Below, piece by piece: positions 46,201 to 54,709 of a stretch of DNA of 64,000 bases. How positions within the stretch are numbered: position 1 is the stretch's first letter; each line of letters opens with the position of its first letter. This DNA comes from Zhongshania sp. (GTDB lineage Bacteria > Pseudomonadota > Gammaproteobacteria > Pseudomonadales > Spongiibacteraceae). Location of the stretch: NCBI RefSeq assembly GCF_029212375.1, contig NZ_JARGNU010000002.1, positions 1-64,000 on the forward strand, read 5' to 3'. Position numbers and translations under genes: made by a program. The notes below the pieces were generated by a model. That model ran no database searches. It worked only from the letters and a program-made list of their open reading frames with translations, and had not been told where the DNA came from.

Positions 46201-47050
46201 TGCCGGTGATTTAAAGGGCAATTTGTGGAAGTTTGACTTTACCGGTAACTCAATAGCAACGTGGGATGTTGCCTTTAAAGACGGCAGCGTTCCCAAGCCC
46301 TTGTTTCAAGCGGTAGACAATAATGGCGTGGCGCAGCCAATTACTGTGCGACCCACGGTGGGCTCCCATGCGGAAAGCGGCTATATGGTTTATTTTGGTA
46401 CCGGTAAATATTTTGAATACGGCGATGCGGTGGTGGGTAGTAGCCCACAAGTACAAGATTTTTACGGTATTCGGGATGTTAGTGCACGGGTTTTGAATCG
46501 CAGTGATTTAGTTACTCAAACCGTTGTGTTTGAGGATTTTGGCACCCTCGTAGAAGGCGGTAAAAGTGCTTTTCCTGTGCGCCTAGTTAGCAACAATAGC
46601 CCAACTACTCCACCAGTATACGGTTGGCACCTGCAATTACTGTCGCCATCTGGCGTGGCAAACGGCGAGCGAGCGGTATCAAAACCCATCTTGCGGAATA
46701 ACCGTATTATTTTTACCAGTATTATTCCAAACACAAATGTATGTGGTTATGGTGGCAATAGTTGGTTGATGGAATTAGATGCTCAAAATGGCGGCCGCTT
46801 AAGTAGCCCAGCCTTGGATGTGAACTCCGATGGCAAGGTCGACGAGCTTGATAAAATATTATTTGAAGGCAAGTACTACCCCATTAATGGTCGCGGTAGC
46901 GACGAAATGATAAAAACCCCAGGTATTATTGGCGCGGGTGATCTTGAATATAAATATACCTCCGGCAGTAGTGGCACCATTGGCGTGGTGACTGAGTCTG
47001 CGGGTGGCGGCGAATTATTAGGACGTCAGTCTTGGAGACAGTTTCAATGA
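43235..47050 (+). CDS. pilY1: PilY1 tip adhesin (set 1, metal-binding VWA domain intact)
   Basis: A 1271-residue secreted protein. The signal peptide ends about FSSSAFAQ (residue 35). The von Willebrand A-like domain starts with NVMYVLDDSGSM, where D148, S150 and S152 form the DxSxS metal site; the later threonine (PSAGTPLRR) and aspartate (LMTDGYW) complete it. The C-terminal half is a PilY1 beta-propeller: GANDGMLHGFDA, GNGYNSGDN, and the calcium loop DVDSDRITD (978-986) next to YVYAGDLKGNLWKFDF. A second DxNxDGxxD loop lies near residue 1195. The ATG at 43235 is preceded by AGGGGAA; longer frames lack a signal peptide. PilY1 is the pilus-tip adhesin and mechanosensor in P. aeruginosa. Confidence 0.92.
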   Translation: MKQQYGLAKRLRNAIGLICLLCMAVVGFSSSAFAQSSCTITETSSGYIGKKNKNDSKAFSTLSKIDRVVSFSLKKSWYSCPSSAFSVSGNILTVRNYKFSLYTCIAQVTVEGQKKGCTSTVPTAADGIAQSPLFLTQSIPPNVMYVLDDSGSMQFELMPDDIIAGSSRYIYPRANGIYGGSDYSNYVPTVDDKDPYNARSRSPQINTIYYNPSSTYYPWVKSDGSSYPDASTSCALHNPTRTTSTFNEAYCRNLTVSNKNYNSNYWFSCKSDGNCTSTNSNKNFWPAIYFWYKGSGSYWDWYSYDKVEIKSGQTFTGHGRESRDDCEDAALGKCSYAEEIQNFANWYTYYRSRVSMARAGSGFAFVGQSSGLRIGFGSINQASTSVDGVNSEVVVKGVRAFEGSDRDAFFDALYGRDIPSAGTPLRRAIDAVGTYYKRTDNKGPWGNTPGTNDTSAQLSCRRNYTVLMTDGYWSGSSVSGGGGDNNDGTDNPTHTGTAAQSYKYKAVSPFKDSRSDTLADVAMYYWKNDLRTDMPNSLAESKTDPAFWQHMVTYGVGLGVVGTIDPDAAFAAIKTGANIDWPNPTSADLYKIDDLLHASVNSRGGFFSAAEPDKFANDLANVLETISSESKSSASSIAANSTRLDSGTLVYQASFNSLDWSGRIVAYNLNTDGSLKGVAWDTNTDSYGSAATRNIVVGLGAPETLVTSAISFTASNYADLPLSLQTALLAGGTATNALNRLAWLRGDKSQEGISLRERSTTLGDIVNSDPYFVDNLADYGFSVLTGTEGSSYKDFLSDKKSRRAMIYVGANDGMLHGFDALNGKEKFAYLPVASFSKLAALTDPDYVHSYTVDGSPRASDAYINGKWRTVLLGSMGAGGNSVFALDVTDPASLTKTSLLWEKSTSLLDTHKLGVAMSEPVIARLSSGSKWVAIFGNGYNSGDNVKLFVVDLATGAVLKAIDTGVSGVGNGLGTPVPVDVDSDRITDYVYAGDLKGNLWKFDFTGNSIATWDVAFKDGSVPKPLFQAVDNNGVAQPITVRPTVGSHAESGYMVYFGTGKYFEYGDAVVGSSPQVQDFYGIRDVSARVLNRSDLVTQTVVFEDFGTLVEGGKSAFPVRLVSNNSPTTPPVYGWHLQLLSPSGVANGERAVSKPILRNNRIIFTSIIPNTNVCGYGGNSWLMELDAQNGGRLSSPALDVNSDGKVDELDKILFEGKYYPINGRGSDEMIKTPGIIGAGDLEYKYTSGSSGTIGVVTESAGGGELLGRQSWRQFQ

Positions 47051-47499
47051 GGCGTACATACCTGCACAGGGGTTTGGGATTTAGCTTGGTTGAGTTAATG
47101 ATAACAGTGGCCATTATCGGAATTCTTGCTGCTATTGCTTACCCAAGCTATCAAGAGCAAATTGCCAAGTCTCGGCGCAACGAAGCTACTAATGCGCTGT
47201 TTAGCAGCGCGCAGGCACTTGAACGGTTTTATTCCGCCAATGGCCGCTATACTGCTGCGAGCGGCGGCACTACGCTGCCAGCGGTCTTTGTTACTAAGGT
47301 GCCAGACAATGGCGCCACTTACTATACGATTGCCGCAACGGCTGCAGCTAATAATACGTTTACCCTTAAAGCAACGCGCAGCGGTGTTATGCTGGGTGAC
47401 GCCTGCGGAAACTTTAGTTTGGATGAAACGGGGCAGTTGGCCTTGCTTGATAAACCTTCTGGTTCGAGTAAAACCGTTGCCGATTGCTGGCGGCGTTAA
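47047..47499 (+). CDS. pilE: Minor pilin PilE (set 1)
   Basis: A 150-residue pilin-like protein: LGF|SLVELMITVAIIGILAAIAYPSYQ with the +5 glutamate, then the beta domain with two cysteines (GDACGNF and VADCWRR) that probably form the D-region loop. ATG at 47047 overlaps the pilY1 stop as ATGA. It is the last gene of set 1. In Pseudomonas PilE also ends this operon. Confidence 0.88.
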   Translation: MRRTYLHRGLGFSLVELMITVAIIGILAAIAYPSYQEQIAKSRRNEATNALFSSAQALERFYSANGRYTAASGGTTLPAVFVTKVPDNGATYYTIAATAAANNTFTLKATRSGVMLGDACGNFSLDETGQLALLDKPSGSSKTVADCWRR

Positions 47500-47565
47500 G
47501 CGCGCAGCGAGTTGGCTGTTATATAGGGTGAGTGCTAACAACACAGATTAGGCGCTTTGCCCGCC

Positions 47566-47589
47566 ATTGGTCAGCAAAAATCGACCAAT
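47566..47589. terminator. Hairpin between the two pilin gene sets
   Basis: ATTGGTC (47566-47572) and GACCAAT (47583-47589) are exact inverted repeats with a 10-base loop in the 167-bp gap between set 1 and set 2. There is no T-tract. It could be a weak terminator or an operator of set 2. Confidence 0.3.
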
Positions 47590-47666
47590 TATCGGAAGCT
47601 CACTGACATAGCTCAGCACCGCGATTAGCCTGTAACTACCCAAAGTTTACAGGATGCTAGCGGCTC

Positions 47667-48086
47667 ATGAACGACGCCACTCGTCAGCGCGGCTTTACCT
47701 TGATCGAGTTAATGATTGCGGTCGCGATAATTGCAATTCTTGCCATGGTCGCACTACCGGCCTATCGCGACTATGTTATGCGCGCCAACCGCACCGCGGC
47801 GGCCAGCTATTTGCTGGAAGTGGCCAGTTTGCAAGAACGTAATTTTTTAGATGCTCGCGCCTATGCCGCTGATATGACCGCCCTCGGGGTTTCGCCCCCA
47901 AATGAAGTTGCTGCCAATTACACGGTTACTACGGTGGGGGATAATACTACCGCGCCGCCAAGTTATACGGTTACTGCCACTCCTATATCTACTGCACCGC
48001 AAAGCAACGACAGTTGCGGTATCCTTACCTTGAATAGTAAAGGTGAAAAGGGTCACGCCAGCGGAGCAAACCGATGCTGGAACTAA
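47667..48086 (+). CDS. PilE-like minor pilin (set 2)
   Basis: A 139-residue pilin-like protein with QRG|FTLIELMIAVAIIAILAMVALPAYRDYV and a short beta domain with two cysteines (DSCGIL and NRCWN), as in PilE. Its helix and loop differ clearly from the set-1 PilE, so it is a diverged paralogue rather than a recent copy. It opens set 2, whereas PilE closes set 1. Its last codons overlap the next gene's start by 13 bases. Confidence 0.85.
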   Translation: MNDATRQRGFTLIELMIAVAIIAILAMVALPAYRDYVMRANRTAAASYLLEVASLQERNFLDARAYAADMTALGVSPPNEVAANYTVTTVGDNTTAPPSYTVTATPISTAPQSNDSCGILTLNSKGEKGHASGANRCWN

Positions 48087-48541
48087 TAACGAAACAAAAC
48101 TCCGCGCGTGGTTTTACCCTACTCGAGCTAATGGTTACCTTGGCCATCGCGGCGATTTTGGCGTCAATCGCGGCACCATCATTTAAAGGATTAATCGAGA
48201 GTCAGCGGGTGCGCAGTGCCAGCAATGATTTGATATCGTCGCTCAATTTTGCGAGAAGTGAGGCAGTAACCCGCAATACAGATATTAGCGTGACACAAGC
48301 CAGTGGTGGTTGGACCTCCGGCTGGACGGTAAACAACGGTACAACGGTGTTGCGGGCAGTTGATAGCGTTACTGGTATCGCGGTAAGCAGCGCAATAAGC
48401 AGTGTTATTTATGGCAGTAATGGTCGCGCCAGCGCGGCGATTGAATTTACTGTTGCGCCGAGCTCGGGTGGTAACGATCGCAGTAAATGTGTTTCGATCT
48501 CCTTAAGTGGTAAACCCAGCAGCGATTCGGGGAGCTGTTAA
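48074..48541 (+). CDS. FimU/GspH-type minor pilin (set 2)
   Basis: A 155-residue pseudopilin: ARG|FTLLELMVTLAIAAILASIAAPSFKG with the +5 glutamate, then SNDLISSLNFARSEAVTRN, the GspH/FimT signature, and a beta domain ending in cysteines. It overlaps both its neighbours in different frames (13 bases upstream, 1 base downstream), indicating tight operon structure. It corresponds to fimU of set 1. Confidence 0.87.
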   Translation: MLELITKQNSARGFTLLELMVTLAIAAILASIAAPSFKGLIESQRVRSASNDLISSLNFARSEAVTRNTDISVTQASGGWTSGWTVNNGTTVLRAVDSVTGIAVSSAISSVIYGSNGRASAAIEFTVAPSSGGNDRSKCVSISLSGKPSSDSGSC

Positions 48542-49116
48542 TGATTCGCTATGTGATGCTGAGTAAGACGCGGGGCTTTACCCTTATTGAAGTGCTCGTA
48601 GCCTTGGTTGTGCTGTTAGTGGGCGTGATGGGCGCAGCGGGTTTAATGGTTCGCACGGTGCAGCAAGAAGTAGAGGCTTATCAACGTTTACAGGCGCTCA
48701 ATTTACTGCAAGATATGACAGATCGCATGAACGCGAATCGTGGGGTTGCTGAGTGCTATTCCTATGGAAGTAGCGGCGCTACGCTCGGTTATAGTGTGTC
48801 TACGTTTACGGCCTGCACTAGTGGTTCTGCTGGTGAAAAGGCCATGGTCACGGCAGACTTAAGCGCGTGGAATAATTCATTGAACGGTGTTTCTGAGCAG
48901 TCTGGTGGCAATAATAGCGGGGCGATGGTGGGCGCGCGGGGTTGCATCGTTCAAATTAGCGCGGCTGAACGCACTTATCGTATCACAGTGGCATGGCAGG
49001 GAATGAATAAAACGGTGGCGCCACCCGCCGATAATACCTGCGGCTACAATGCCTATAGTGATGAAAAACAGCGGCGAATAGTCAGCGCAATTGTGCGTAT
49101 AGGTTGGCTGTCATGA
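48541..49116 (+). CDS. PilV-type minor pilin (set 2)
   Basis: A 191-residue minor pilin. TRG|FTLIEVLVALVVLLVGVMGAAGLMV is a PilV N-terminus, and LLQDMTDRMNANRG matches the PilV motif seen in set 1. It shares one base with the preceding stop (TAATG) and overlaps the pilW-like gene as ATGA. It is about 45 residues longer than set-1 PilV. Confidence 0.88.
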   Translation: MIRYVMLSKTRGFTLIEVLVALVVLLVGVMGAAGLMVRTVQQEVEAYQRLQALNLLQDMTDRMNANRGVAECYSYGSSGATLGYSVSTFTACTSGSAGEKAMVTADLSAWNNSLNGVSEQSGGNNSGAMVGARGCIVQISAAERTYRITVAWQGMNKTVAPPADNTCGYNAYSDEKQRRIVSAIVRIGWLS

Positions 49117-50156
49117 GAATAATAATGCCAAAATCGCCGGCCACGCAGCAAGGTATGTCGCTTGTTGAAATAATGATTTCACTCGGGCTGGGCGCTTTTA
49201 TGCTGTTGGGCATTATCAGCCTAATGGCCTCGGTTAGCTCGACTCGGTCGGCCCTCGCGAATACCTCAGATCAAATTGAAAATGGTCGTTATGCCCTGCA
49301 GTTATTGAGCGAAGATTTGGCCTTGGCGGGCTTTTATGGGATGTATCACCCCGGTGTGGGCGTGGCCACATACACCTTGCCAGATCCTTGCGCCGACACG
49401 ACAAATATATCAGACCTAGGCTTTGCTGCGTCGCCAATGCAAATGCCCGCCCCCTTAGTTGGCTACCCCGCAACGAGCACCTTACCCACATGCTTTGCCG
49501 CTGATGCCGTGAGTGATTCAGAGGCCTTAGTTGTGCACCGTGTTGAACCTAGGCAAGTCGATACCAGTACCATTACCACAAACGATGTTCCATATCTGCA
49601 AACCGCCGACTGCGAAACTGGCACTCCTTTTATAATGTCTGCTAACGCAGCGGATTTAATTTTGCAAATTAAAGACTGCAGCACATTGGCCGCAGCGTGG
49701 CCCTATGTGGTGCGCAGCTATTTCATTAGCCCGTGCGAAGACTGCAGTGGCGGGGGTGACGGTAAGCCTACCTTAAAAGTACACGAATTTAGTGGTGGTG
49801 TGCTGGCGACTAGGGCCTTAGTGGCCGGCGTAGAAGACATGCACTTTAGTTACGGAATGGATCTCGATTTGAATGGTAGCCCAGATTGTTATACGAGCGA
49901 CCCGACCGCCGATGCCGCGCCCACGGGATGCAGCGGCGGATGGGAGGTGGACGATTGGAAAAATTGGGCAAATGTAGTGTCGATACGCGTGAGTTTGCTG
50001 GTGCGAGGCGCAGTTGCCACGGGTGGTGATACGGCAAAAACTTTTGATCTTGGGCGCGCCAGCCGCAGCGGGCCCTTTAGTGATGGTTATAAGCGCCAAG
50101 TGTATTCCTCGGTGATTAGCGTGCCTAATGTTGGGGGAGTGCGGGAAAGTGAATAG
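49113..50156 (+). CDS. PilW-type minor pilin (set 2)
   Basis: A 347-residue minor pilin with QQG|MSLVEIMISLGLGAFMLLGI, then DQIENGRYALQLLSEDLALAGFYGMY, the PilW hallmark. Near the end it has VAGVEDMHFSYGMDLDLNGSPD, parallel to VEGIENMQLSYGVDTNDD of set 1. I use ATG at 49113, which overlaps the previous stop. The next gene starts within its last codons. Confidence 0.88.
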   Translation: MRIIMPKSPATQQGMSLVEIMISLGLGAFMLLGIISLMASVSSTRSALANTSDQIENGRYALQLLSEDLALAGFYGMYHPGVGVATYTLPDPCADTTNISDLGFAASPMQMPAPLVGYPATSTLPTCFAADAVSDSEALVVHRVEPRQVDTSTITTNDVPYLQTADCETGTPFIMSANAADLILQIKDCSTLAAAWPYVVRSYFISPCEDCSGGGDGKPTLKVHEFSGGVLATRALVAGVEDMHFSYGMDLDLNGSPDCYTSDPTADAAPTGCSGGWEVDDWKNWANVVSIRVSLLVRGAVATGGDTAKTFDLGRASRSGPFSDGYKRQVYSSVISVPNVGGVRESE

Positions 50157-50712
50157 AGTACTGGCTGGGCAAAATTCACAGCGGGGTGTGGTGCTTGTTG
50201 TGGTGTTAATTATGTTGGGGGTGTTCAGTGTCATTGTGGTGAGCATGATTGGCGGTAGCAATATTAATTTTAAAATTGCCGGTAATCAGCAATACCGAAT
50301 GGAGGCAAAGTTAGCCGCCCGCCACGCCTTGGAAACGTATGTGAGTAATCCGAATAATTTTGCCTTGCCGCTGCCAACTGGCACTAGCGCTATTGATGTC
50401 GATTTTAATGGTGATGGTGTTGCCGATATGTCCGCCGCGGTTCCGCCGCCAACATGCTTGCGCACCGCGCCGGTTATGCGGTCGGAATTAAAAGAGCGTA
50501 ATGTAAAAGATCGCGACTGTTTTAAATCTGTGCAAACCGTGGGGGGTAATATTTTTAGTGATACCTCTGGCACTGCGGCGGTGTTGAAGTCGGGCTGCGT
50601 AAAAATGACTTGGGACACTCTTGCCACGGTTAACGACAATGTTACTGGTGCGGCAGTTGAAATGCATCAAGGTGTCTATTTGCGAGCAGGCGAGGGCACC
50701 ACGTGCCGCTAA
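50149..50712 (+). CDS. PilX-type minor pilin (set 2)
   Basis: A 187-residue PilX-like protein. QRG|VVLVVVLIMLGVFSVIVVSMIGG is the processed N-terminus without the +5 glutamate, and NFKIAGNQQYRMEAKLAARHALETYV is the PilX-type follow-on. The GTG at 50149 overlaps the preceding stop and has GGGAAA before it; an ATG at 50128 is the longer alternative. Confidence 0.85.
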   Translation: MNRVLAGQNSQRGVVLVVVLIMLGVFSVIVVSMIGGSNINFKIAGNQQYRMEAKLAARHALETYVSNPNNFALPLPTGTSAIDVDFNGDGVADMSAAVPPPTCLRTAPVMRSELKERNVKDRDCFKSVQTVGGNIFSDTSGTAAVLKSGCVKMTWDTLATVNDNVTGAAVEMHQGVYLRAGEGTTCR

Positions 50713-50752
50713 TATACCTAGCAAACTCAGTGAACTCTGGAGTTGAGATACG

Positions 50753-53700
50753 ATGAATATAAAGCCAGTAAAATTGTATAAAAAAATACTCGTCGCACTC
50801 AGCTGTACGTTATTTTTAACGCCAGTGCTTGCTGAAGATATAGATTTATTTGTTGGCCGCAGCGCCTCAGTTGACCCGCCTACGGTAATGCTGACCTGGG
50901 AATCGCCTTCTAACACTGCGGCTAACAAGAGACATAATTGTCGATATATTGACGGTAGCGGCAATGTTACTTCGGTGGATCCTTCACTAGGGGCAGATAC
51001 GGTTGGAGGAATGGAGCAGTGCGCTATTGTTAATGCCCTGCAAACTATTCGAAATAGCCCTGAATTGCATGGTACGTTAAGAGTCGGATTAATGACTTAT
51101 AACGATAATAAAACTGGGGTGGGCGGCGGAAATTGCGGGTATTTGATGGTGACCCCCCGCCTTTTAGACATTGCTGGCCTCGATAGTTTTATTACAACGA
51201 TGAAGGAATTGACTGGGCTTCCTGGCAATACAAGCAAGGTAGGCGAGACTGTGGCAGAAGTTTGGGCCGCGTTGAATGGCTTACCGACCTCATGCTCGGG
51301 TAGGGACTATTCCGAATTTGCGACTACGTCTACCAACTGCAGTAATGCAGTGATGATTTATATTGGTAATGCAGTAAAGACAACGGCTAATCCGAGTGAT
51401 GGTACTGATGATCCAGGTGGGGAACTGCTAACGGAATTAGGAAAATTTTATACCCCTGGTAGCAATAAATACAATGAGTTCGCCACTATTCGCAGCGGTA
51501 ATTTAACGCCAGCAGACAAATATTGGGCCGATGAGTGGACGCGGTTTATGCGCTATGCGGATGTTGATGTGAGCGCCCAAGCTGACCGCAATGTGACCAC
51601 TTATACCGTCGCGGTTTTTGATGAAGACTTTCTACGGTTTGATAAAGTCGCAAACACACTTACGTTCTATCAGGAAATGGCCGCGGTTGGCGGCGGTGAA
51701 TCTTACTTGGTTAAGAGTACTGAAGCGGATGCATTGACGCGTATATTGCTGGAGATTTTTGACGAGGTTCAGGACGTAAATAGTGTGTTTTCGTCCGCCA
51801 CCTTGCCGGTGAGTGCAAATACCCAGGGCACCTATGAAAACCAAATTTACATCGCCATGTTCCGGCCTGACCCGTCGGGTGGCCCCCGCTGGGTAGGCAA
51901 TGTTAAGCAGTTTCAGTTTGGGGTGAACGACGCGGGTTCTATCGTGTTAACTGATGCCGACGATAGCACCACAGGCTCCAATTCAATTGTCAACGCAATA
52001 ACCGGTGGTTTGGTGGATGACGCGCTGAGCTTTTGGACGGCGAATGACTTTAGTAGTGTGGCCGACAGGCCAGCGTCGCCCGACGGATTTTGGCGAAACA
52101 GCCCAGAAGGTGATGGCGGTTCACAGGATGCGCCAGACGGTGACTTGGTGCAAAAAGGTGGCGCCGCGCAAATGCTGCGGGTGGACTATTTAACTAGCAG
52201 TAGTGCGCGACGAGTGTATACCAATAAATGCTCAGCGGGCAATTGCAATGCCGCTGGCTTAGCAAATTTTGATGCCAGCAACAGTGATTTAACAGGTTAT
52301 TTCGATACATTGTTGTCGGCTAGCAGTAGCAGCACGTTGTCGTCGATTACGGCGGGTGCTTACGGTACCGCAGATGGAAGCGTGTCGTGCGAAAAGGTTA
52401 AGGGAAAATGGAATTGCAATTATTCCTTAACACCGACTAGCGTTAGCATCACTAGCGGTGGTAGTGCATTCGACTTTAATGCCACGTATGACTCTGTACT
52501 CCTAGGTAGTGGCATTCCTGGTAGCAGTCAATGCAGTTCGAGTCCCTGCGCAATTACTGCTGGCTCTGCAACTAGTTTCACTTTGTATAATATGGGCAGC
52601 AATATTTCTGGTAGCTTCAGTGCCGGCACAATAACTAAGGTGAGTAAATTCATTAAGGTTAACCAGAGTAGTCATGGTATAAGCGGTACGCAAACGCTTA
52701 AAAGCTGTGTGAGGAATGGTGAGTCGGGCAGTGACGATATATTCAATGGCACAGCGGTAACGTCTGGCGACGTTGTTTTGAGTAGTGTTAATACGGTCGA
52801 TACGGATAATTACACTGGTGTATTTGAAAGTGCCGTATTTATCGCGCCGTCTGCTAGCGTGCAATGTGGCAGCAGCGGCGACACCCTTACCGCCGCCAAT
52901 TTAATTAACTGGATTCGTGGCGACGATATTGCTGGTAACGAGGCCATGACTGGGCCATGCCCGCAGGGCTCTCGGAACGCCAGTTGCCCCATTTCTATTC
53001 GCGGTTCTGTTCACGGCGACGTTTTGCACTCAAGGCCTGCGGTAGTCAACTATGGCAGCGGTACCGGCGTGGTGGTTTACTACGGATCAAATGACGGTCA
53101 TTTTCGCGCCATTAACGGCAATCAAACCGCCTCAATTACTAACGGTACGGTAACAGTTCGACCCGGCGGTGAACTGTGGAGTTTTGTGGCCAAGGATTTT
53201 CTTAATCAATTTCCGCGTTTGTTCCGCGACGATCCGGCAATCCGCTTTCCCGATACGCCAGTAAGTTCAAACAAGGAGCGCCGCCAGTATTTCTTTGACG
53301 GTACAACTACTTTTTTCCAAGACGACAGAGCGAGCAGTGCCACGTCGGGCCATAAGTACCTTTATTTAAGCTCCCGCCGAGGTGGCCGATTCATCTATGC
53401 CATGGACGTGACTAATCCCTTGGCACCATCGCTAATGTGGAAAATAGATAACAGTATTATAAATGAGCTGGGTTACACGTGGTCGCAGCCTAAGGTGACA
53501 AAAATTGGTGGCCGTGATCGTCCGGTATTAATTTTCGGTGCAGGCTATTCAACAACGCAAGATGCAGATCCGGTGACTACGGCAGATAACATGGGCCGAG
53601 GAGTGATTATTCTTGACGGTATTACCGGCAAGATTATTTGGGCGTCGCTGTACAGTTGCACAGGTATTGGCGCTAGTAATTATGCATCGCTCACCACCGA

Positions 53701-54667
53701 GGGCGTGGCGGGTAGTTGTAGTGCCAATACTAATTTGACCAGTGCCTTTGCGGCAGACATCACCTTCTTGGATCGTCGTGCAGACGGTTATACCGATCGC
53801 TTATATGCCAGCGATGTGGGCGGTAATATTTGGCGCGTTGATCTGGATCCGCTAACGTCCTATACGGGGACGGGCACCAGTGTTCCGAGCACGCAAATAG
53901 CGATCAGTAAATTTGCGGCGCTAGCCGGTACTGGCAATGACAAGCGCAAGTTTTTATTCGGTGTTGATATTATTCCAACCGCGACCCGTGACTTGGTTGT
54001 TGCCGTTAGCGGCGATCGCGAACACCCTTTGTATACTAGCGCCGCGACCCTAGGAACGGCGCAAAATGTGCAAAACCGCTTTTATATGCTTATTGATAGT
54101 AATATTGGCGCATCGGCTGGTTCTACGGCGGCGATAGTGAATAGTAATTTACTGAATCAAGCCGTTGACAGTAATAATGACATTACAAATTGCTTCGATG
54201 CGGCAACAAGTGGTTATGATAAATTAACTGTAGATAGCGCAGATAACAATGCGACCGCATGCACCGGTACAAATTCTGAACGCTACGTTTTTGACGGGCG
54301 CAATACCACCTATAAAGGTTATTACTTTAATTTGAGTACAGGTGAAAAAGGTGTAAATGCGCCGCTAACAGAGGCGGGTACGGTGTATTTTGCTACCAAT
54401 CAGCCCGATACTCGTACTAATACTACGTCGTGTAAAAGTGGCTTAGGCCGTGCCTTTGCCTATAAAGTTAATCTGTTTGACGGCAGCCGTACTACTACCG
54501 AATACAGTGGCGGCGGTTTACCGCCTAGCCCAATTTCTGGACTAGTTAATTTAAACGATGAAATTCGTTTCTTTATTATGGGCGGCGACGGCGACTCAAT
54601 TTATAAACCAAGCAATGGCAAGGTAATCAATAGTGGTCGTAAACGGATGTACTATTTTTATAGGTAG
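50753..54667 (+). CDS. PilY1-like protein (set 2, metal-binding motif lost)
   Basis: A 1304-residue secreted protein with a clear signal peptide (cleavage after about residue 27, VLA). The N-terminal region follows the PilY1 layout, but the segment where PilY1 proteins carry the DxSxS motif reads PTVMLTWESPSN, so the metal site is missing. The C-terminal beta-propeller is intact (VVYYGSNDGHFRAING; DRPVLIFGAGYSTTQD; RLYASDVGGNIWRVDL), with a calcium loop degenerate at position 3 (D1007-R-R-A-D1011-G-Y-T-D1015). It ends set 2 and should be carried on a pilus tip or the surface. The change in the VWA-like part suggests a different ligand or partner. Confidence 0.85.
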   Translation: MNIKPVKLYKKILVALSCTLFLTPVLAEDIDLFVGRSASVDPPTVMLTWESPSNTAANKRHNCRYIDGSGNVTSVDPSLGADTVGGMEQCAIVNALQTIRNSPELHGTLRVGLMTYNDNKTGVGGGNCGYLMVTPRLLDIAGLDSFITTMKELTGLPGNTSKVGETVAEVWAALNGLPTSCSGRDYSEFATTSTNCSNAVMIYIGNAVKTTANPSDGTDDPGGELLTELGKFYTPGSNKYNEFATIRSGNLTPADKYWADEWTRFMRYADVDVSAQADRNVTTYTVAVFDEDFLRFDKVANTLTFYQEMAAVGGGESYLVKSTEADALTRILLEIFDEVQDVNSVFSSATLPVSANTQGTYENQIYIAMFRPDPSGGPRWVGNVKQFQFGVNDAGSIVLTDADDSTTGSNSIVNAITGGLVDDALSFWTANDFSSVADRPASPDGFWRNSPEGDGGSQDAPDGDLVQKGGAAQMLRVDYLTSSSARRVYTNKCSAGNCNAAGLANFDASNSDLTGYFDTLLSASSSSTLSSITAGAYGTADGSVSCEKVKGKWNCNYSLTPTSVSITSGGSAFDFNATYDSVLLGSGIPGSSQCSSSPCAITAGSATSFTLYNMGSNISGSFSAGTITKVSKFIKVNQSSHGISGTQTLKSCVRNGESGSDDIFNGTAVTSGDVVLSSVNTVDTDNYTGVFESAVFIAPSASVQCGSSGDTLTAANLINWIRGDDIAGNEAMTGPCPQGSRNASCPISIRGSVHGDVLHSRPAVVNYGSGTGVVVYYGSNDGHFRAINGNQTASITNGTVTVRPGGELWSFVAKDFLNQFPRLFRDDPAIRFPDTPVSSNKERRQYFFDGTTTFFQDDRASSATSGHKYLYLSSRRGGRFIYAMDVTNPLAPSLMWKIDNSIINELGYTWSQPKVTKIGGRDRPVLIFGAGYSTTQDADPVTTADNMGRGVIILDGITGKIIWASLYSCTGIGASNYASLTTEGVAGSCSANTNLTSAFAADITFLDRRADGYTDRLYASDVGGNIWRVDLDPLTSYTGTGTSVPSTQIAISKFAALAGTGNDKRKFLFGVDIIPTATRDLVVAVSGDREHPLYTSAATLGTAQNVQNRFYMLIDSNIGASAGSTAAIVNSNLLNQAVDSNNDITNCFDAATSGYDKLTVDSADNNATACTGTNSERYVFDGRNTTYKGYYFNLSTGEKGVNAPLTEAGTVYFATNQPDTRTNTTSCKSGLGRAFAYKVNLFDGSRTTTEYSGGGLPPSPISGLVNLNDEIRFFIMGGDGDSIYKPSNGKVINSGRKRMYYFYR

Positions 54668-54680
54668 TGAATAAATAAAC

Positions 54681-54704
54681 GCAGCAAGATATTTTTCTTG
54701 CTGC
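54681..54704. terminator. Bidirectional terminator between pilY1-like gene and pilR
   Basis: GCAGCAAGA (54681-54689) and TCTTGCTGC (54696-54704) form a 9-bp perfect stem with a 6-base loop, followed by TTTAG on the plus side. It lies in the 42-bp gap between convergent genes and should end the long set-2 transcript. Confidence 0.75.
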
Positions 54705-54709
54705 TTTAG

